33,624 nt of DNA from PALSA-607 sp036509315 (lineage in GTDB: Bacteria > Actinomycetota > Actinomycetes > Acidothermales > Acidothermaceae), in assembly GCA_036509315.1 (NCBI GenBank), contig DATCFU010000207.1, forward strand, positions 1-33,624, in the 5' to 3' direction. Under the pieces are notes generated by a model, which was not told the DNA's origin, searched no databases, and saw only the letters and a program-made list of their open reading frames with translations. The first letter of the stretch is position 1; the number at the start of each line of letters is the position of its first letter. Shown here piece by piece: positions 15,602 to 22,601 of this stretch. Both the position numbers and the translations under genes were made by a program.

Positions 15602-16609
15602 GTGAGCGTGTCGGGCGGCTCACGCGCAGTCGTTGCGGCCCTGGCTGCCAACCTCGGGATCGCTGTCACCAAGTTCGTCGCGTTCGCGTTCACCGGGTCG
15701 TCGTCGATGCTGGCCGAGGCTGTGCATTCCGTTGCCGATACTGGCAACCAAGGGCTGCTCCTCCTCGGAGGTCGACGCGCGCGTAAAGAACGCGATAACG
15801 CGCACCCATTCGGCTACGGGTCCGAACGCTACTTCTACGCGTTCATCGTCTCCCTCGTGTTGTTCAGCGTCGGCGGTCTGTTCGCACTGGTCGAAGGCAT
15901 CGACAAGGTCAGGCATCCTCATCATTTGGACCACACAGTCATCGCCGTCGTCGTGCTTGCGGTCGCTGTCTGCTTGGAGTCGTTCTCCTTCCACACGGCG
16001 ATGACCGAGTCGAGCAAGATCAAGGGCGACCAATCGTGGGTGAGCTTCGTGCGCCGGACGAAGAATCCGGAGCTCCCGGTCGTCCTCCTCGAGGACACTG
16101 CGGCGCTGTTCGGGCTCACCTTCGCTTTGGCCGGCGTGGTTCTGTCGGTCATCACGCACAACGCGCGATGGGATGGCGTGGGCACGGTCGCGATCGGCGC
16201 GCTGCTGGTGACGGTGGCGATCGTGTTATCGATCGAGACGAAGAGCCTGCTGATCGGTGAAGCCGCGACGCCCGAGGTGCAGCGGCGCATCATCGAGGCG
16301 CTCACGGCTGGGCCTGAGGTCGAGTCGGTAATTCACATGCGTACCTTGCATCTCGCACCGGACGAACTGCTCGTTGCCGCCAAGATTGCGGTAGCCCACG
16401 ACGACACCGCGGCGGAGGTTGCCAGGGGCATCGATGCCGCCGAGCGCCGGGTGCGGGCCGCGGTCAGCATTGCGCGTGTCATCTACCTCGAGCCGGACTT
16501 GGCGCGGGGAACGACTATCCTTAGCAGCACAACCGACACCACGGTCGCGGACGCTGGGCCTACAGACCCCGCAGAACCCGACACCGACGAACAGGGAGAT
16601 GTTTCATGA
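15602..16609 (+). CDS. cation diffusion facilitator (CDF) family transporter
   Basis: A 335-residue proton-coupled divalent cation exporter-like protein, probably for Zn2+ or a related metal. The N-terminal half holds the helices and metal site: VTKFVAFAFTGSSSMLAEAVHSVADTGNQ with His42-x3-Asp46, then HPFGYGSERYFYAFIVSLVLF. The second membrane motif LEDTAALFGLTFALAGVVLS supplies further acidic ligands and resembles the ZnT9-like branch more than classical CzcD. A cytoplasmic CDF C-terminal domain (VQRRIIEALTAGPEVESVIHMRTLHLAPDELLVAAKIAV) precedes an acidic Thr/Asp-rich tail. GTG 15602 follows GAGGGATGAG; GTG 15608 is possible. The stop overlaps the ahcY ATG by four bases, tying it to the methyl cycle operon. 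Confidence 0.88.
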   Translation: MSVSGGSRAVVAALAANLGIAVTKFVAFAFTGSSSMLAEAVHSVADTGNQGLLLLGGRRARKERDNAHPFGYGSERYFYAFIVSLVLFSVGGLFALVEGIDKVRHPHHLDHTVIAVVVLAVAVCLESFSFHTAMTESSKIKGDQSWVSFVRRTKNPELPVVLLEDTAALFGLTFALAGVVLSVITHNARWDGVGTVAIGALLVTVAIVLSIETKSLLIGEAATPEVQRRIIEALTAGPEVESVIHMRTLHLAPDELLVAAKIAVAHDDTAAEVARGIDAAERRVRAAVSIARVIYLEPDLARGTTILSSTTDTTVADAGPTDPAEPDTDEQGDVS

Positions 16610-18042
16610 CGTTCGACTTCAAGGTCGCCGATCTTGGGCTGGCCGCCTTCGGACGCAAGGAGATCTCGCTCGCCGAGCACGAGATGCCCGGCCTCATGGC
16701 CATGCGCGCTCAGTACGGCGAGTCCAAGCCGCTGACCGGCGCGCGCATCACCGGATCGCTGCACATGACAGTGCAAACCGCCGTCCTGATTGAAACGCTT
16801 GTGGCGCTAGGTGCGCAGGTGCGTTGGGCGAGCTGCAACATCTTCTCGACCCAAGACCACGCTGCTGCGGCCATCGCGGTTGGGCCGACGGGCACTGTCG
16901 ATGAGCCAGCCGGCGTGCCTGTGTTCGCCTGGAAGGGCGAGTCGCTCGAGGAGTACTGGTGGTGCACCGAGCAGGTGCTGTTGTGGCCTGAGGGTGACGG
17001 TCCGAACATGATTTTGGACGACGGCGGCGACGCGACGTTGCTCGTGCACAAGGGCGTCGAGTTCGAGAAGGCCGGCGAGGTTCCCGACCCGTCGACGGCC
17101 GACTCCGACGAGTTCGAAGTCATTCTGCGGCTGCTGCAGCGCTCGCTCGTCGAAGACCCACGACGTTGGACGGCGATCGCTTCAGGCCTCAAAGGCGTGA
17201 CCGAGGAGACGACGACTGGCGTACACCGGCTCTACCAGATGTATGAGTCGGGCTCGCTGCTGTTCCCGGCCATCAACGTCAACGACTCGGTGACCAAGTC
17301 GAAGTTCGACAACAAGTACGGCGTCCGGCACTCACTCATCGACGGCATCAACCGCGCGACCGATGTGTTGATCGGCGGCAAGGTCGCTGTGGTGTGTGGC
17401 TACGGTGACGTCGGCAAGGGTTGCGCGGAGTCGCTGCGCGGTCAGGGCGCGCGGGTCATCATCACGGAGATCGACCCCATCTGCGCACTGCAGGCGGCGA
17501 TGGATGGATACCAGGTGGCGACCCTCGACGACGTCGTTGCCACGGCCGACATTTTCGTCACCGCGACGGGGAGTCTGGGCGTTATCACCGCCGACCAGAT
17601 CTCCCGGATGAAGCATCAGGCGATCGTCGGGAATATCGGCCATTTCGACAACGAGATCGACATGGCCGGCTTGACGGCCTTCCCAGGGGTCACCCGCATC
17701 AACATCAAGCCGCAGGTCGACGAGTGGGTCTTCGAAGACGGCCACGGCGTGATCGTCTTGTCCGAGGGTCGGCTGCTCAACCTCGGTAACGCCACCGGAC
17801 ACCCGAGCTTCGTGATGAGCAACTCGTTCACGAACCAGGTGCTTGCGCAGATCGAGCTGTACACGAAGACCGCCGATTACCCGGTCGGCGTGTACGTCCT
17901 GCCCAAACACCTCGACGAGGCTGTCGCTCGGCTGCACTTGTCGGCGCTTGGAGTGCGGCTGACCGAACTCACGCCGGCGCAGGCCGCGTACCTCGGCGTC
18001 CCTGTCGAAGGCCCGTACAAGGCGGACTCCTACCGCTACTGA
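16606..18042 (+). CDS. ahcY: S-adenosylhomocysteinase
   Basis: A 478-residue NAD-dependent enzyme that hydrolyses S-adenosylhomocysteine to adenosine and homocysteine, clearing the inhibitory product of methyltransferases. The substrate domain shows GARITGSLHMTVQTAVLIETL, CNIFSTQDHAAAAI and ETTTGVHRLYQM. The NAD domain has GYGDVGKG at 265-272. NDSVTKSKFDNKYGVRHSLIDGINRATD provides the catalytic Lys/Asp region, and the tail ends YKADSYRY, contributing the conserved C-terminal Lys/Tyr. It includes the ~40-residue insertion of the long bacterial form (near VPDPSTADSDEFEVILRLLQ). ATG 16606 overlaps the CDF stop; AGGGAG lies upstream. It corresponds to sahH (Rv3248c) and is likely the last gene of this operon. 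Confidence 0.96.
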   Translation: MTFDFKVADLGLAAFGRKEISLAEHEMPGLMAMRAQYGESKPLTGARITGSLHMTVQTAVLIETLVALGAQVRWASCNIFSTQDHAAAAIAVGPTGTVDEPAGVPVFAWKGESLEEYWWCTEQVLLWPEGDGPNMILDDGGDATLLVHKGVEFEKAGEVPDPSTADSDEFEVILRLLQRSLVEDPRRWTAIASGLKGVTEETTTGVHRLYQMYESGSLLFPAINVNDSVTKSKFDNKYGVRHSLIDGINRATDVLIGGKVAVVCGYGDVGKGCAESLRGQGARVIITEIDPICALQAAMDGYQVATLDDVVATADIFVTATGSLGVITADQISRMKHQAIVGNIGHFDNEIDMAGLTAFPGVTRINIKPQVDEWVFEDGHGVIVLSEGRLLNLGNATGHPSFVMSNSFTNQVLAQIELYTKTADYPVGVYVLPKHLDEAVARLHLSALGVRLTELTPAQAAYLGVPVEGPYKADSYRY

Positions 18043-18076
18043 GTTGGCTGCGGTTCGGTCGCGGTTCGGCACAGCG

Positions 18077-18123
18077 ACTGTCAGACAGCTACGGGTCTCT
18101 AGGCCGGTAACTGTCTGACAGTT
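18077..18123. repeat. paired palindromes that are mutual reverse complements
   Basis: CTGTCAGACAG (18078-18088) and CTGTCTGACAG (18111-18121) are each palindromes with one central base. The second extends to a perfect 7-1-7 dyad, AACTGTCTGACAGTT (18109-18123). The copies are also reverse complements of each other over 12 bp (18077-18088 with 18111-18122). Centres are 33 bp apart. This could be a double operator, typical in form of TetR-type sites, for the downstream gene. Alternatively it is the ahcY terminator, starting 34 nt after its stop. No regulator gene is adjacent. Confidence 0.8.
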
Positions 18124-18296
18124 GGGTATGAAGCCCGAACTGATCTTGTCGCGACGCCGGTCCGCCGTGAAGCTGTGCGGACGAAGGGGTGGGTCGCCGG
18201 TGCGCGACTCGCGCTCGCGGGCGGCCTCGCAGCGCGGGCGCCGGTATCGGCTCGGGGCGGCGGCCGACTCGACACTGCACGCGAGAATGGATTGTT
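18124..18296 (+). other. intergenic region before mycothiol-dependent isomerase-like gene
   Basis: After the palindrome pair, about 170 bp precede the next gene. A 62-codon frame (18122-18310) and a minus-strand 72-codon frame cross it, but both are Arg/Ser/Ala-rich and match no family I recognise. GAGAAT at 18283-18288 is a -10-like box 8 nt before GTG 18297. No RNA gene is visible. Confidence 0.3.
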
Positions 18297-19022
18297 GTGG
18301 ACAGTGGTGACTTTCACGCGCAGCTAATGGCGGATGCTCAGCGTCTGCGGACGATCCTCGCGGACGGCGATCTCGCTCGCGAGGTGGCGGGCTGCCCTGG
18401 TTGGGATCTCGCAGAGTTGGGGCAGCACATCGGCGGGATCTTTCGGTTCGCGACGGCGGGCATCATCGACGGTCGGGGCGTGGACGAGCCAACCGGGCCG
18501 CGGGAACGCGCCGAGATGCTCGAGTGGTTCGATGCTGGGCTTGCAATGTTGCTCGCGGCGTTCGAACCACGCGACTGGTCCCGAGCCTGCTGGACGTTCT
18601 CACTGCCGCATCGCGTTGGTTTCTGGATTCGCCGGATGTGTCACGAGACCGCGCTTCATCTTTGGGATGCCGAAACATCGCAAGGACGCAGTGTGCGGAT
18701 CGACCCAGCTCTCGCGGCCGACGGAGTCGATGAGGTGGTCACGATGTTCTTTCCACGCCAGGTCCGGCTAGGGCGAATCTCCGCCCTTGACGATTGTGTG
18801 AAGCTCACTCTGAGCGACCACCCCGGAGCGCCTGCAATGCTGCTCCACGGCGACGGATCGGCCCAGACGAATGGCATCGTTCCGGACGCGGTCGTTCGTG
18901 GGCCAGCATCCGACCTTCTGCTGATGTTGTGGAAGCGCCTACCTCAAGCTCCCAGCACAGTCGAAGTTGAAGGCGATCGTGCCGCGTTCGAACGCGTGTT
19001 TAGAACCGCGCTCACGCCCTGA
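18297..19022 (+). CDS. maleylpyruvate isomerase/mycothiol-dependent DinB-type protein
   Basis: A 241-residue protein of the mycothiol-dependent maleylpyruvate isomerase-like family. The N-terminal DinB four-helix bundle contains DGDLAREVAGCPGWDLAELGQHIGGIFRFA and the metal-site MCHETALHLWDAE helix; His residues in QHIGG and CHETALHLW are the expected ligands. A C-terminal SCP2-like subdomain (VKLTLSDHPGAPAMLLHGDG ... AVVRGPASDLLLMLWKRLP) completes the usual architecture. It probably catalyses a thiol-dependent isomerisation or transfer, but the substrate is unknown. GTG 18297 gives the family-typical N-terminus; no strong Shine-Dalgarno is seen. It stands alone downstream of a prominent palindromic site, which may control it. 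Confidence 0.8.
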   Translation: MDSGDFHAQLMADAQRLRTILADGDLAREVAGCPGWDLAELGQHIGGIFRFATAGIIDGRGVDEPTGPRERAEMLEWFDAGLAMLLAAFEPRDWSRACWTFSLPHRVGFWIRRMCHETALHLWDAETSQGRSVRIDPALAADGVDEVVTMFFPRQVRLGRISALDDCVKLTLSDHPGAPAMLLHGDGSAQTNGIVPDAVVRGPASDLLLMLWKRLPQAPSTVEVEGDRAAFERVFRTALTP

Positions 19023-19105
19023 CGCCGGTACGCGGACGTTAGTTGGCAGCCACTATCGCGTGCCGAGGGTGCGAATGCGATCCGTTCTTGCGCGCTTGCT
19101 CGTCG

Positions 19106-20473
19106 CTAGAACGGTGGTTCGTCGTCATCCGGGGTCGGCGGCGTTGCGAGTTTCTCGTCTTTGATCGGTGGTCCGATCGCGGGAGGTGTTGTCGTGTAGA
19201 CGTGGCCGGTGGGCATGGTCCACACGAAGGTGCCCGGATTGGGCTGGTTCAAATGCGCCAATGCGCCATCGAGGGCGTGTTTGAAGATGTGATGTCGCTT
19301 GCAAAACGGACCCATGTTGGCGTCGCAGGTTCGCCCGGCCGGGTGTTTGTCGGAATGATCAAGTTCGCACGCCACGGCGGGCCGGTCGCAGGTCTTGAAC
19401 CGGCAGGTGCCGTCGCGCAGTTCGATATGCCGTCTGAGCACTGCGCTGGGTCGGTAGGTGTTGGTGTCAGCTGCGAGGAAACTACCGTCAACCGGGTTGG
19501 TGACCAGGCGGCGAATCAGCCGGTCTCCGACGAGTACCTGAGATACCTCGGCAGTGATTGCGCCGTAGCCGGTCAGCTCGCCGGGGGCGTTCGACACGCC
19601 CATAATCACCGACGCCGGCACCGTCACGTTCGCCTCCCCGCACCCACGAGAGCCGAAGGCCAGCTTCGTGGGCACAGCACCGGCCAGTTCACCGGTGGCG
19701 ATCGCCTCATCAAACGGGGCGAGCAGGAAATCGGCGCGCAACTGGGCAGTGTTGCGGGATTCCCCACCAGCGAGCGTCGCCGAAAGTGCGGCGGCGGTCA
19801 GCACGTTGTACACCTTCAGCGCCTCAGCAGCAGCCATCACCGCGCGCAGCTCGGCCACTCCGTCGTCGAGTGGAGTCAGCCACACCCCACGCTCATTCCT
19901 CGCCGCGACGTGCCGCTTCTGCGCGGCGACCGGGTCGGCGGTGATGGCCGCTTTGCGGACTGCCTTCTTGACCTGGGCGTTGGTCTGGTCGCCGGCGCGG
20001 GCCAACACACTGCTCTCGACCTCGACGGCAGTGCTCGGGTCGAGGTATCGGCATCCGTCGGCGATGGAGTGCGCTTTCTGCACATCGATCTCGCCCGCGG
20101 CCAGTGCTGCACCGGTGGCCGTCAACGGCCCAGCGAGGTCCAGTGCTAGGCCGAGCCGAAACCCGGCTGAGCCTGATGAGATCGACAATCGGGCGGCGAT
20201 CTCATCGTCGGGGTTGCTGCGTCGCACCGACCCCAACGGACCTCGCTTGGCACGCGCTGCGTCCGATGTCAGCCCGATCGAGAGCGGACGACGCGCGAAC
20301 TCCGCGACCGCAGCCAGTTGTCCCGCATTCGACCACGCAACCTGCCGGTCCCACGCCGCCACGACTTCCATCACGTCGTAGTCGTCATCGAGATCCGCTG
20401 GGTTGATCGCCGCGAGACGCGTCGCGAGTTCCGCACCAGGCGGAACCTTCGCGATGTCCAGCAGGTCTTCCAT
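19106..20473 (-). CDS. DUF222/HNH endonuclease domain protein (13E12-repeat type)
   Basis: A 455-residue protein with an N-terminal DUF222 helical region (about 30-300) and a C-terminal HNH nuclease-like domain (about 350-400). The HNH part shows CRFKTCDRPAVACELDHSDKHP, a conserved Asn (DANMGPFC) and CKRHHIFKH, with cysteines for a structural zinc. The tail is Pro/Asp-rich and probably disordered. The family, known in mycobacteria as the 13E12 repeat proteins, occurs in many dispersed copies per actinobacterial genome, and its biological role is not settled. A mobile or defence link is only inferred. The RDD gene lies upstream on the same strand, with an 83-bp gap. Confidence 0.88.
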   Translation of the reverse strand: MEDLLDIAKVPPGAELATRLAAINPADLDDDYDVMEVVAAWDRQVAWSNAGQLAAVAEFARRPLSIGLTSDAARAKRGPLGSVRRSNPDDEIAARLSISSGSAGFRLGLALDLAGPLTATGAALAAGEIDVQKAHSIADGCRYLDPSTAVEVESSVLARAGDQTNAQVKKAVRKAAITADPVAAQKRHVAARNERGVWLTPLDDGVAELRAVMAAAEALKVYNVLTAAALSATLAGGESRNTAQLRADFLLAPFDEAIATGELAGAVPTKLAFGSRGCGEANVTVPASVIMGVSNAPGELTGYGAITAEVSQVLVGDRLIRRLVTNPVDGSFLAADTNTYRPSAVLRRHIELRDGTCRFKTCDRPAVACELDHSDKHPAGRTCDANMGPFCKRHHIFKHALDGALAHLNQPNPGTFVWTMPTGHVYTTTPPAIGPPIKDEKLATPPTPDDDEPPF

Positions 20474-20556
20474 AGCTCGAAACTATCTGCCGCCACTGAC
20501 ATTTTCGGCCACGAATACGCCGACGTGGAAAACAAACAAAGTATCTGTGCGCATGC

Positions 20557-21447
20557 TCACTGCGGAGCAGCAAACGGTCCAGCCGGCGGAGGTTCTGCTG
20601 GCTGCACAGGTGCAGATCCAACAGGCGGCGGCGCGTAGGTCGGCGGCGGCTGTTGTGGATGAAACGGCTGGGCCGGCGGCGCGCCTCCGTACTGCGGGCC
20701 AACCACCGGCGCCGCTGCATACATCCGTTGTTCTTCACGCCGTCGTCGTTCGGCTAGCACCGCAGACAAGTACGCCCAGCCCGGTGTGCCCGGCGGTGGA
20801 GGTGGCGTCACACGCGCCAGCACTGCGGTCATCAGCTCATTGCCCATCGCATCGCGCGCCGCAGGGTGGAGCTCGTTTTGACGTGCAAGAAACTGCCTGC
20901 ACGCTAACGCAAGGTCGTCGTCGAGACGTGACAGGTCGAGTGTTGTCGCCCACCACGCAAGTGGCGCGGGCATCTGCACTGGCTGCGCGGTGGCACCCGG
21001 CACGCGTTCTTGCACGACGATAGTGCCGGCCAGCATGTCGCCGAAGCGTTTGCCCCGCCTGCTGAAAATGCTTGCGAACAGCGCAGGTCCCCAGCTCTCG
21101 AGCGGGAACATGATGCCCCTGACGAGCGCGTGCCGAAACCGCACCGGCCCCCCGTCGTCCCGCACGACGCGCAGACCCAATGCGGCCTTGCCCGGTGTCC
21201 GTCCGCGCCACACCGTCTCAAGGAGCACGTTGTAACCGACGAATGCGAAGACGAGGATGCAGAGCACGATCGCTGCGCTGGCATCGCCGTCCGACCCGGT
21301 TACCAGCTGGCCCGCGATGAGCAACAGAAGGAAGAAGACGATGAACTGCAAGACGAGGTCGATGAGCTTCGCCAAGAGCCTCGACGGCCAATGCGCCAAG
21401 CGGACGTCGAGCGCGACTGCCTCGCCCGTCACCACCCCAGCCGTCAT
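20557..21447 (-). CDS. RDD family membrane protein
   Basis: A 296-residue protein with an RDD domain of three predicted helices: IDLVLQFIVFFLLLLIAGQLV at about 29-49, then SAAIVLCILVFAFVGYNVLLE, and a third near ALVRGIMFPLESWGPALFASIF. The family's Arg and Asp landmarks are in RLLAKLIDLV, GRTPGKAALGLRVVRDDG, and RRGKRFGDMLAGTIVV. The cytoplasmic C-terminal third ends in a Pro/Ala/Gln/Tyr-rich low-complexity tail. RDD proteins are membrane proteins, some linked to ion or metabolite transport; the role here is unknown. It is divergent from the SpoIIM-like gene, with starts only 21 bp apart, as for Rv3695 and Rv3694c of M. tuberculosis. Confidence 0.9.
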   Translation of the reverse strand: MTAGVVTGEAVALDVRLAHWPSRLLAKLIDLVLQFIVFFLLLLIAGQLVTGSDGDASAAIVLCILVFAFVGYNVLLETVWRGRTPGKAALGLRVVRDDGGPVRFRHALVRGIMFPLESWGPALFASIFSRRGKRFGDMLAGTIVVQERVPGATAQPVQMPAPLAWWATTLDLSRLDDDLALACRQFLARQNELHPAARDAMGNELMTAVLARVTPPPPPGTPGWAYLSAVLAERRRREEQRMYAAAPVVGPQYGGAPPAQPFHPQQPPPTYAPPPVGSAPVQPAEPPPAGPFAAPQ

Positions 21448-21468
21448 AAAGCCTTAGTCTGCCCTCTC
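21448..21468. promoter_or_regulatory. 21-bp divergent start region with overlapping -10-like boxes
   Basis: The two divergent start codons are separated by 21 bp. On the plus strand TAGTCT (21455-21460) is 8 nt before GTG 21469. On the minus strand the same bases read AGACTA, followed by AGGCTTT and the RDD ATG. Neither side has a Shine-Dalgarno, so both mRNAs may be leaderless from back-to-back promoters. Confidence 0.4.
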
Positions 21469-22479
21469 GTGGACATCGATGTGTTCGTTGCCGCACATCA
21501 GGGCGACTGGGCGCGCCTGGAAACACTTGTGCAGCGCGCCGAGCGGCCGTCACGGCTCAGTGGCACGGACGTCGATGAGCTGATCGAGTTGTACCAGCGC
21601 ACTGCGACGCACCTGTCGGTCATCCAGTCGCGGTCGCCCGATGCGCACCTCATCTCGCGCCTCTCGGTCCTGACCGCACGAGCCCGCGCCGCGATCACCG
21701 GAACGCATGACCCTGCATGGCGTGACTTCAGCCGCTTCTTCGTCGTCACTTTGCCTGCGGTCTTATATCGGACGGCGCGGTGGTGGGTCTCGACCGCGAC
21801 CGCCTCACTCGCCGTTATGACGGCGATCGGGGTCTGGGTCGCCACCCATCCGAAGGTCATCGACACACTCGCGTCACCCGCCGACGTCCGGCAACTTGTC
21901 TCGCATGACTTCAAGGACTACTACTCCGCGCATCCGGCATCGGACTTCGCTGCCAACGTCTGGACCCACAACGCGGTCATTGCGGCAGCCGTATTGGGTC
22001 TTGGCATCTTCCTCGGCATTCCCACGATCTATCTGCTGTGGGGCAACTGCGTGAACGTCGGGGTGATCGGCGGCATCATGGCGGCGAACGGCAAGCTGCC
22101 CGAGTTCTTCGCGCTTATCCTGCCGCACGGGTTCCTCGAACTCACCGCGGTTTTCATCGGGGCCGGCACCGGGCTGCGGCTCGGTTGGACACTGATCGAT
22201 CCTGGCCCACGGTCACGTGCTGATGCGCTGGCCGCGGAAGGTCGCGCATCGTTCTCCATCGCACTCGGCATGATTGCGATGCTGATGGTGTCGGGGGCGA
22301 TTGAAGCGTTCGTGACACCGTCGCCGCTGCCGACCTGGGCGCGCATCTCGATCGGCGTGATCGTCGAGGTCGCGTTCCTCAGCTACGTCGTCGTGTTCGG
22401 CTCACGTGCAGTGCGCGCAGGGGAGACCGGCGACCTCGACGAAGCGTTGAGCGCCGACGTAGTCGAAGCGACCGCTTGA
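21469..22479 (+). CDS. stage II sporulation protein M-like (SpoIIM/DUF95) membrane protein
   Basis: A 336-residue protein of the SpoIIM/DUF95 family, similar to Rv3694c. The ~100-residue cytoplasmic N-terminus is helical (WARLETLVQRAERPSRLSGTDVDELIELYQRTATHLSVIQSR). Several transmembrane segments follow, including ATASLAVMTAIGVWVAT, AAAVLGLGIFLGIPTIYLLWG, PHGFLELTAVFIGAGTGLRLG and IALGMIAMLMVSGAIEAFVTP. NVGVIGGIMAANG and LPHGFLELTAVFIGAG are family-conserved. In spore formers SpoIIM aids engulfment; in actinobacteria the role is unknown, and the MoxR/DUF58 context suggests membrane or envelope remodelling. GTG 21469 is chosen because the longer frame to 21010 lies entirely opposite the RDD gene. 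Confidence 0.9.
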   Translation: MDIDVFVAAHQGDWARLETLVQRAERPSRLSGTDVDELIELYQRTATHLSVIQSRSPDAHLISRLSVLTARARAAITGTHDPAWRDFSRFFVVTLPAVLYRTARWWVSTATASLAVMTAIGVWVATHPKVIDTLASPADVRQLVSHDFKDYYSAHPASDFAANVWTHNAVIAAAVLGLGIFLGIPTIYLLWGNCVNVGVIGGIMAANGKLPEFFALILPHGFLELTAVFIGAGTGLRLGWTLIDPGPRSRADALAAEGRASFSIALGMIAMLMVSGAIEAFVTPSPLPTWARISIGVIVEVAFLSYVVVFGSRAVRAGETGDLDEALSADVVEATA

Positions 22480-22509
22480 CTCGCCGCTGGGCCACGAATC
22501 GGTGACCAC

Positions 22510-22547
22510 TGAAGTCCAACGCTCGCAAGAACGCGCGCTGGACTTCA
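22510..22547. terminator. bidirectional hairpin between convergent genes
   Basis: TGAAGTCCA (22510-22518) pairs perfectly with TGGACTTCA (22539-22547). After one mismatch, CGC/GCG (22520-22522 with 22535-22537) extends the stem. It lies in the 122-bp gap between the SpoIIM-like and DUF58 genes and can serve either strand. Confidence 0.6.
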
Positions 22548-22583
22548 ACACTCGGATGTCCGGGAGCGGGCGGGCGCGCGAGC

Positions 22584-22598
22584 GGGCGGGCGGGCGGG
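22584..22598 (+). other. G-quadruplex motif
   Basis: Four GGG tracts separated by single C bases occupy 22584-22598, and three more GGG tracts lie at 22562-22574. G3N1 x4 is the canonical pattern for a very stable parallel quadruplex. It sits 3 bp beyond the DUF58 stop, on the strand that would be transcribed by read-through from the SpoIIM-like gene. Confidence 0.7.
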
Positions 22599-22601
22599 CA
22601 A

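Noticed and set aside
18122..18310. 62-codon frame following the palindromes, considered as a small regulator
   Set aside because: It is Arg/Ser-rich with no helix-turn-helix pattern, overlaps the next gene's start, and starts only with TTG or an internal ATG.
19240..19270. GGTTCAAATGC, resembling a tRNA T-arm
   Set aside because: No acceptor stem, anticodon arm or other tRNA elements surround it, and it lies within the HNH coding sequence.
19106..20473. DUF222/HNH gene as part of a mobile intron, homing element or defence island
   Set aside because: No flanking repeats, recombinase, methyltransferase or companion defence gene is present; such genes are scattered singly in actinobacteria.
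21010..21468. Upstream 153 codons of the SpoIIM-like frame
   Set aside because: They lie antisense to the RDD gene, are His/Glu-rich and unlike the family; GTG 21469 gives the expected N-terminus.
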